A stretch of 14,513 nucleotides of DNA from Synechococcales cyanobacterium 340R_concoct_173_sub (GTDB lineage Bacteria > Cyanobacteriota > Cyanobacteriia > Leptolyngbyales > Leptolyngbyaceae): contig JANXNM010000792.1 in assembly GCA_025354065.1 (NCBI GenBank), forward strand, positions 1-14,513, written 5' to 3'. The notes under the pieces were generated by a model. It was not told where the DNA came from. It did no database searches and worked only from the letters and a program-made list of their open reading frames with translations. The translations under genes were made by a program, and so were the position numbers. This document shows positions 14,305-14,513 of the stretch, piece by piece. Numbering within the stretch: the first letter of the stretch is position 1; each line of letters starts with the position of its first letter.

Positions 14305-14513
14305 GTGCACCCCACTTCCCCCACTAGTTCAGCCCCGTCCAAAGGAAAAATTCTTGTTACAGGCGGAGCGGGCTACATCGGTTCCCATGCTGCCCTTGCC
14401 TTGACCTTGGCGGGTTATGAGGTCATAGTGCTTGATAGTCTAATCTATGGTCATGCCCCCATTGTCAAAGATGTGCTGAAGCTAGAGCTGGTTGTGGGCG
14501 ATACGAACGATCG
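14305..14513 (+). CDS. galE: UDP-glucose 4-epimerase, 5' part (cut by window end)
   Basis: Translation from GTG 14305 runs open to the window edge (69 codons). [20 protein letters not shown] (about 14-33) is the N-terminal NAD-binding Rossmann motif GxxGxxG of GalE-type short-chain dehydrogenases. [14 protein letters not shown] (about 35-48) is the second strand with the Asp that holds the adenosine ribose, and VVGDTNDR follows as the next strand end. The order and spacing match GalE, which interconverts UDP-glucose and UDP-galactose for polysaccharides and glycolipids. The first 12 residues are a Ser/Pro-rich extension. GGAG at 14291-14294 lies 10 bases before the GTG and supports it. Another extended NDP-sugar epimerase cannot be fully excluded on the N terminus alone. 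The gene begins only 38 bases after the IS relic. Confidence 0.85.
   Translation, partial: MHPTSPTSSAPSKGKILVTGGAGYIGSHAALALTLAGYEVIVLDSLIYGHAPIVKDVLKLELVVGDTND

Noticed and set aside
1..14513. Search for a defence island, CRISPR array, tRNA or prophage
   Set aside because: No regularly spaced repeats, cloverleaf-like sequence, cas-like or phage structural genes were seen; Uma2 and the hic remnant alone do not make a defence island.

Overview
The window looks like ordinary chromosomal DNA from a cyanobacterium. CGATCG, the core of the cyanobacterial HIP1 repeat, occurs about 60 times by eye in 14.5 kb, where 3 to 4 would be expected by chance. There are four exact GCGATCGC sites (325, 1769, 5317, 11639). 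Several proteins also belong to families I know mainly from cyanobacteria: Uma2/DUF820, the DUF815 ATPase, the NblB/CpcE-like HEAT protein and the NhaS3-like antiporter. No rRNA, tRNA, CRISPR array, prophage or biosynthetic cluster is visible.

Layout. 1-2262 (+ strand): a Uma2-family nuclease, a membrane protein with an HEFGH zinc-protease motif fused to a soluble N-terminal domain, and a hicB-hicA toxin-antitoxin pair whose toxin is broken by one in-frame TAA. 2387-5282 (- strand): a probable two-gene operon of a site-2-protease-like membrane protein, whose HExxH reads REGGH, followed by a DUF815 AAA ATPase. 5308-6758 (+): a palindrome between 6-bp direct repeats in the divergent promoter region, a metallo-beta-lactamase-fold protein lacking most metal ligands, and a two-TM protein with a winged-helix-like tail. 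6844-8223 (+): a CPA2 cation:proton antiporter, closed by a hairpin terminator. 8395-10933 (-): a stand-alone Hpt phosphotransfer protein, then DUF456 and MscS-type membrane proteins (transcribed mscS then DUF456). 11195-11866 (+): a HEAT-repeat protein with its own terminator. 11997-13190 (-): a YdcF/DUF218 membrane protein. 13471-13970 (-): a self-contained gene for a small secreted protein with recognisable promoter and terminator. 13998-14267: an internally deleted IS5-family relic with imperfect inverted repeats. 14305 to the end (+): the 5' part of galE, cut by the window edge.

The genes do not form one pathway. The MscS channel, DUF456 protein and antiporter suggest ion and osmotic homeostasis, and galE serves sugar-nucleotide supply. 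The theme worth a second look is degeneration or repurposing of enzymes: a nonsense-mutated toxin, a site-2 protease lacking a zinc ligand, a metallo-beta-lactamase fold without its metal site, and a collapsed IS. I do not see a clear new multi-gene system. The least described units are the N-terminal-domain/HEFGH membrane fusion and the S2P-like plus DUF815 gene pair. Gaps between genes are all under about 300 bases, apart from 13902-14304, which the promoter and IS relic account for; 10934-11194 and 13191-13470 hold no gene I can support.
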